Made by a program: the position numbers and the translations under genes
From: Sphingobacteriales bacterium 44-61
GTDB taxonomy: Bacteria; Bacteroidota; Bacteroidia; Chitinophagales; Chitinophagaceae
Assembly: GCA_001898405.1 (NCBI GenBank)
Contig: MKTW01000012.1
Location: 124,001-188,000, forward strand
Direction of reading: 5' to 3'
DNA: 64,000 nucleotides
Part shown: one piece after another, positions 62,696-64,000 of the stretch
How the letters are laid out: every line of letters begins with the position of its first letter
How positions within the stretch are numbered: position 1 is the first letter of the stretch
Notes under the pieces: model-generated
What the model saw: the letters and a program-made list of their open reading frames with translations, nothing else
What the model was told of the DNA's origin: nothing
The model's database searches: none

Positions 62696-63130
62696 ATGAC
62701 CCTATCAACATCATTCAGTGGTTGCACTTCTTATCCTGGCTGGTATACGCCATCTTCTGAAGTAAAGAATATGTTGAATAAACTAGATCATGCCCACAGG
62801 GATAAACACAACAGGTTACCTGTAAAGCTCAATGAATTCGAACATCATTACAAGATCGAGGCGCCCGTTTTATGGGCCTCCAAAAACGATATTGTTGTGT
62901 ACACCCATGACGGACAATTAATGATCGCGGTGAGGAAACGGATAGCTTCAAAAAACAGCAAACGACACACGGAGCTAAACTCCGGTTATTTTTTAGGAGT
63001 TGTTTCACTGCCGCGGGACGCTGATGTGGAATTCTCATCGGCTGAGTGTAAACAGGGGAGCCTGGAGATTTGCTTGTCAAAGACGGCCAGCAAGCAAGGC
63101 GGCATAGATCATCAGATTATCGTTTATTGA
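62696..63130 (+). CDS. Divergent Hsp20/alpha-crystallin-like protein
   Basis: 144 aa. The fold is suggested by LPVKLNEFEHHYKIEAPV, a beta-rich middle, and YFLGVVSLPRDADVEFSSAE followed by GSLEICLSKTA, matching the small-heat-shock pattern (LPxxVDxxxxxAxxxxGxLxI). Similarity is weak in the N-terminus. A holdase chaperone role under stress is inferred. It lies between the BON and alcohol dehydrogenase genes, with the latter starting 11 bp after its stop. Confidence 0.75.
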   Translation: MTLSTSFSGCTSYPGWYTPSSEVKNMLNKLDHAHRDKHNRLPVKLNEFEHHYKIEAPVLWASKNDIVVYTHDGQLMIAVRKRIASKNSKRHTELNSGYFLGVVSLPRDADVEFSSAECKQGSLEICLSKTASKQGGIDHQIIVY

Positions 63131-63141
63131 ATCGGAAAGCT

Positions 63142-64000
63142 ATGTATGCAATGGTGTTGAATAAAGCCAATGTTGAATTAACATTATCGACCTTGCCGAT
63201 TCCAGTACCATTATCTGGTCAGGTATTGATCAGAGTAATGGCCTGCGGGATCTGCAGAACAGATTTGCATATCATTGACGGTGAACTTGCTTCGCCGAAA
63301 CTGCCACTTATACCAGGACACGAGGTCATCGGTACGGTTGTATCCACAGGTGATAAAACGTCCGGTCTTCATGAAGGCGATGTAGTAGGTGTGCCATGGT
63401 TAGGGTATGCCTGTGGCAAATGCCGGTATTGTTCAAGGGGACAGGAGAATCTTTGCGATCGTGCGATCTTTACCGGATATACAATGAACGGTGGGTTTGC
63501 GGAATTTATGGTCGCGTACAGCGATTTTTGTATAAAACTTCCCGCGCAATTTGCGTTTGCGCAATATGCGCCTTTCCTGTGTGCAGGATTAATTGGCTAC
63601 CGGTCTTACCGGTTTATTCCAGTGGAATTTTCAAAAATAGGTTTATATGGATTTGGCGCTGCAGCCCATATCATTGCGCAACTGGCCGTGATGCAGGGCA
63701 AGAAGATCTATGCTTTCAGCCGCAAGGGGGATGATGCTGCCGGAAAGTTTGCTTTGTCGCTGGGTGCCGCATGGGCAGGCGGATCGGATGAATCTCCCCC
63801 GGAAAAACTGGATGCAGCCATCATCTTTGCGCCGGCTGGGGAGCTTATACCAAAAGCGTTGAGTGACTGTGATAGAGGAGGGATTGTTGTATGTGGAGGC
63901 ATTCACATGTCTGATATCCCTTCATTTCCCTATTCTTTGTTGTGGGAGGAAAGGCAGGTCCGATCTGTTGCCAACCTGACACGAAAAGATGCTGAAGAAT
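63142..64000 (+). CDS. Zinc-dependent alcohol dehydrogenase, 3' end beyond the window
   Basis: Open from ATG 63142 to the window end (286 codons). MDR-type features: Cys35 in MACGICRTDLH and His60-Glu61 in PGHEVIG for the catalytic zinc; Cys91, Cys94, Cys97 and Cys105 for the structural zinc; a Rossmann start GLYGFGAAAHIIAQL. It oxidises alcohols or reduces aldehydes with NAD(P). Its tight linkage to the Hsp20-like gene suggests a fermentative role under low oxygen. Confidence 0.93.
   Translation, partial: MYAMVLNKANVELTLSTLPIPVPLSGQVLIRVMACGICRTDLHIIDGELASPKLPLIPGHEVIGTVVSTGDKTSGLHEGDVVGVPWLGYACGKCRYCSRGQENLCDRAIFTGYTMNGGFAEFMVAYSDFCIKLPAQFAFAQYAPFLCAGLIGYRSYRFIPVEFSKIGLYGFGAAAHIIAQLAVMQGKKIYAFSRKGDDAAGKFALSLGAAWAGGSDESPPEKLDAAIIFAPAGELIPKALSDCDRGGIVVCGGIHMSDIPSFPYSLLWEERQVRSVANLTRKDAEE

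Noticed and set aside
1-64000. CRISPR arrays, prophage, insertion sequences, rRNA and tRNA genes
   Set aside because: No regularly spaced repeats, transposase or integrase motifs, or cloverleaf/rRNA sequences were seen on reading both strands; a formal tRNA or IS search was not possible.

Overview
The window looks like chromosomal DNA of a Bacteroidota bacterium, most probably of the Chitinophagaceae; the genus cannot be set from sequence alone. Signs are a SusC/SusD pair, many lipoproteins whose acylated Cys is followed by Lys-Lys, TlpA/DUF4369, DUF6934 and YD-type lipoprotein families, moderate GC, and mostly weak or absent Shine-Dalgarno sequences. No rRNA, tRNA, CRISPR array, phage or insertion sequence was seen.

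Layout. 1-3.9 kb: two secreted or TPR proteins and a TlpA-type thioredoxin. 4-5.4 kb: a CLC antiporter with fluoride-type motifs, preceded by what reads as a complete fluoride (crcB) riboswitch with a translational expression platform. 5.5-8.7 kb: a tricorn-like protease. 8.8-30.7 kb: a polysaccharide-utilisation-type locus with a ROK repressor, MFS permease, SusC, SusD, a surface lipoprotein, a GHL10 protein, a secreted metallophosphoesterase, a sialate O-acetylesterase-like enzyme, an HGSNAT-like membrane acetyltransferase, a DUF4434 protein, an N-acylglucosamine 2-epimerase, an SGNH esterase and a NagB/PIG-L fusion. Together these point to an esterified, possibly phosphorylated, N-acetylhexosamine glycan whose sugars enter glycolysis as fructose-6-P. 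30.9-36.3 kb: an S9 peptidase and a large glycosidase-like protein. 36.6-39.4 kb: a decay zone with a multiply frameshifted gene, a DUF6934 plus 52-aa pair, and remnants of a head-to-head LacI regulator and SSS transporter fused by a deletion. 39.4-42.5 kb: a LamG-GH127 enzyme.

42.7-52.0 kb: six tandem paralogous YD-type lipoproteins and one Cys-containing lipoprotein, divergent from a LytS/LytR-type two-component system. A 13-bp direct repeat (TGAGGGWACGGYA) lies three times at the divergent promoter and twice at an internal promoter of the lipoprotein array, so the kinase/regulator pair very likely controls the array. 52.1-56.8 kb: an orphan receiver, an LLM/FAD oxidoreductase pair, a seven-repeat propeller lipoprotein and a DHFR-like protein.

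57-64 kb: a stress or low-oxygen type island with a YbhN-like membrane protein, a coiled-coil protein, a PAS histidine kinase with a receiver-cNMP-Crp fusion regulator, a triple-BON protein, an Hsp20-like protein and a zinc alcohol dehydrogenase (cut by the window end). The intergenic regions of this island repeatedly carry CRP/FNR-type TGA-N6-TCA sites, and every one has a partner site or half-site exactly 22 bp away. This is the strongest unlisted signal in the window and suggests a local regulon of the Crp-fusion regulator.
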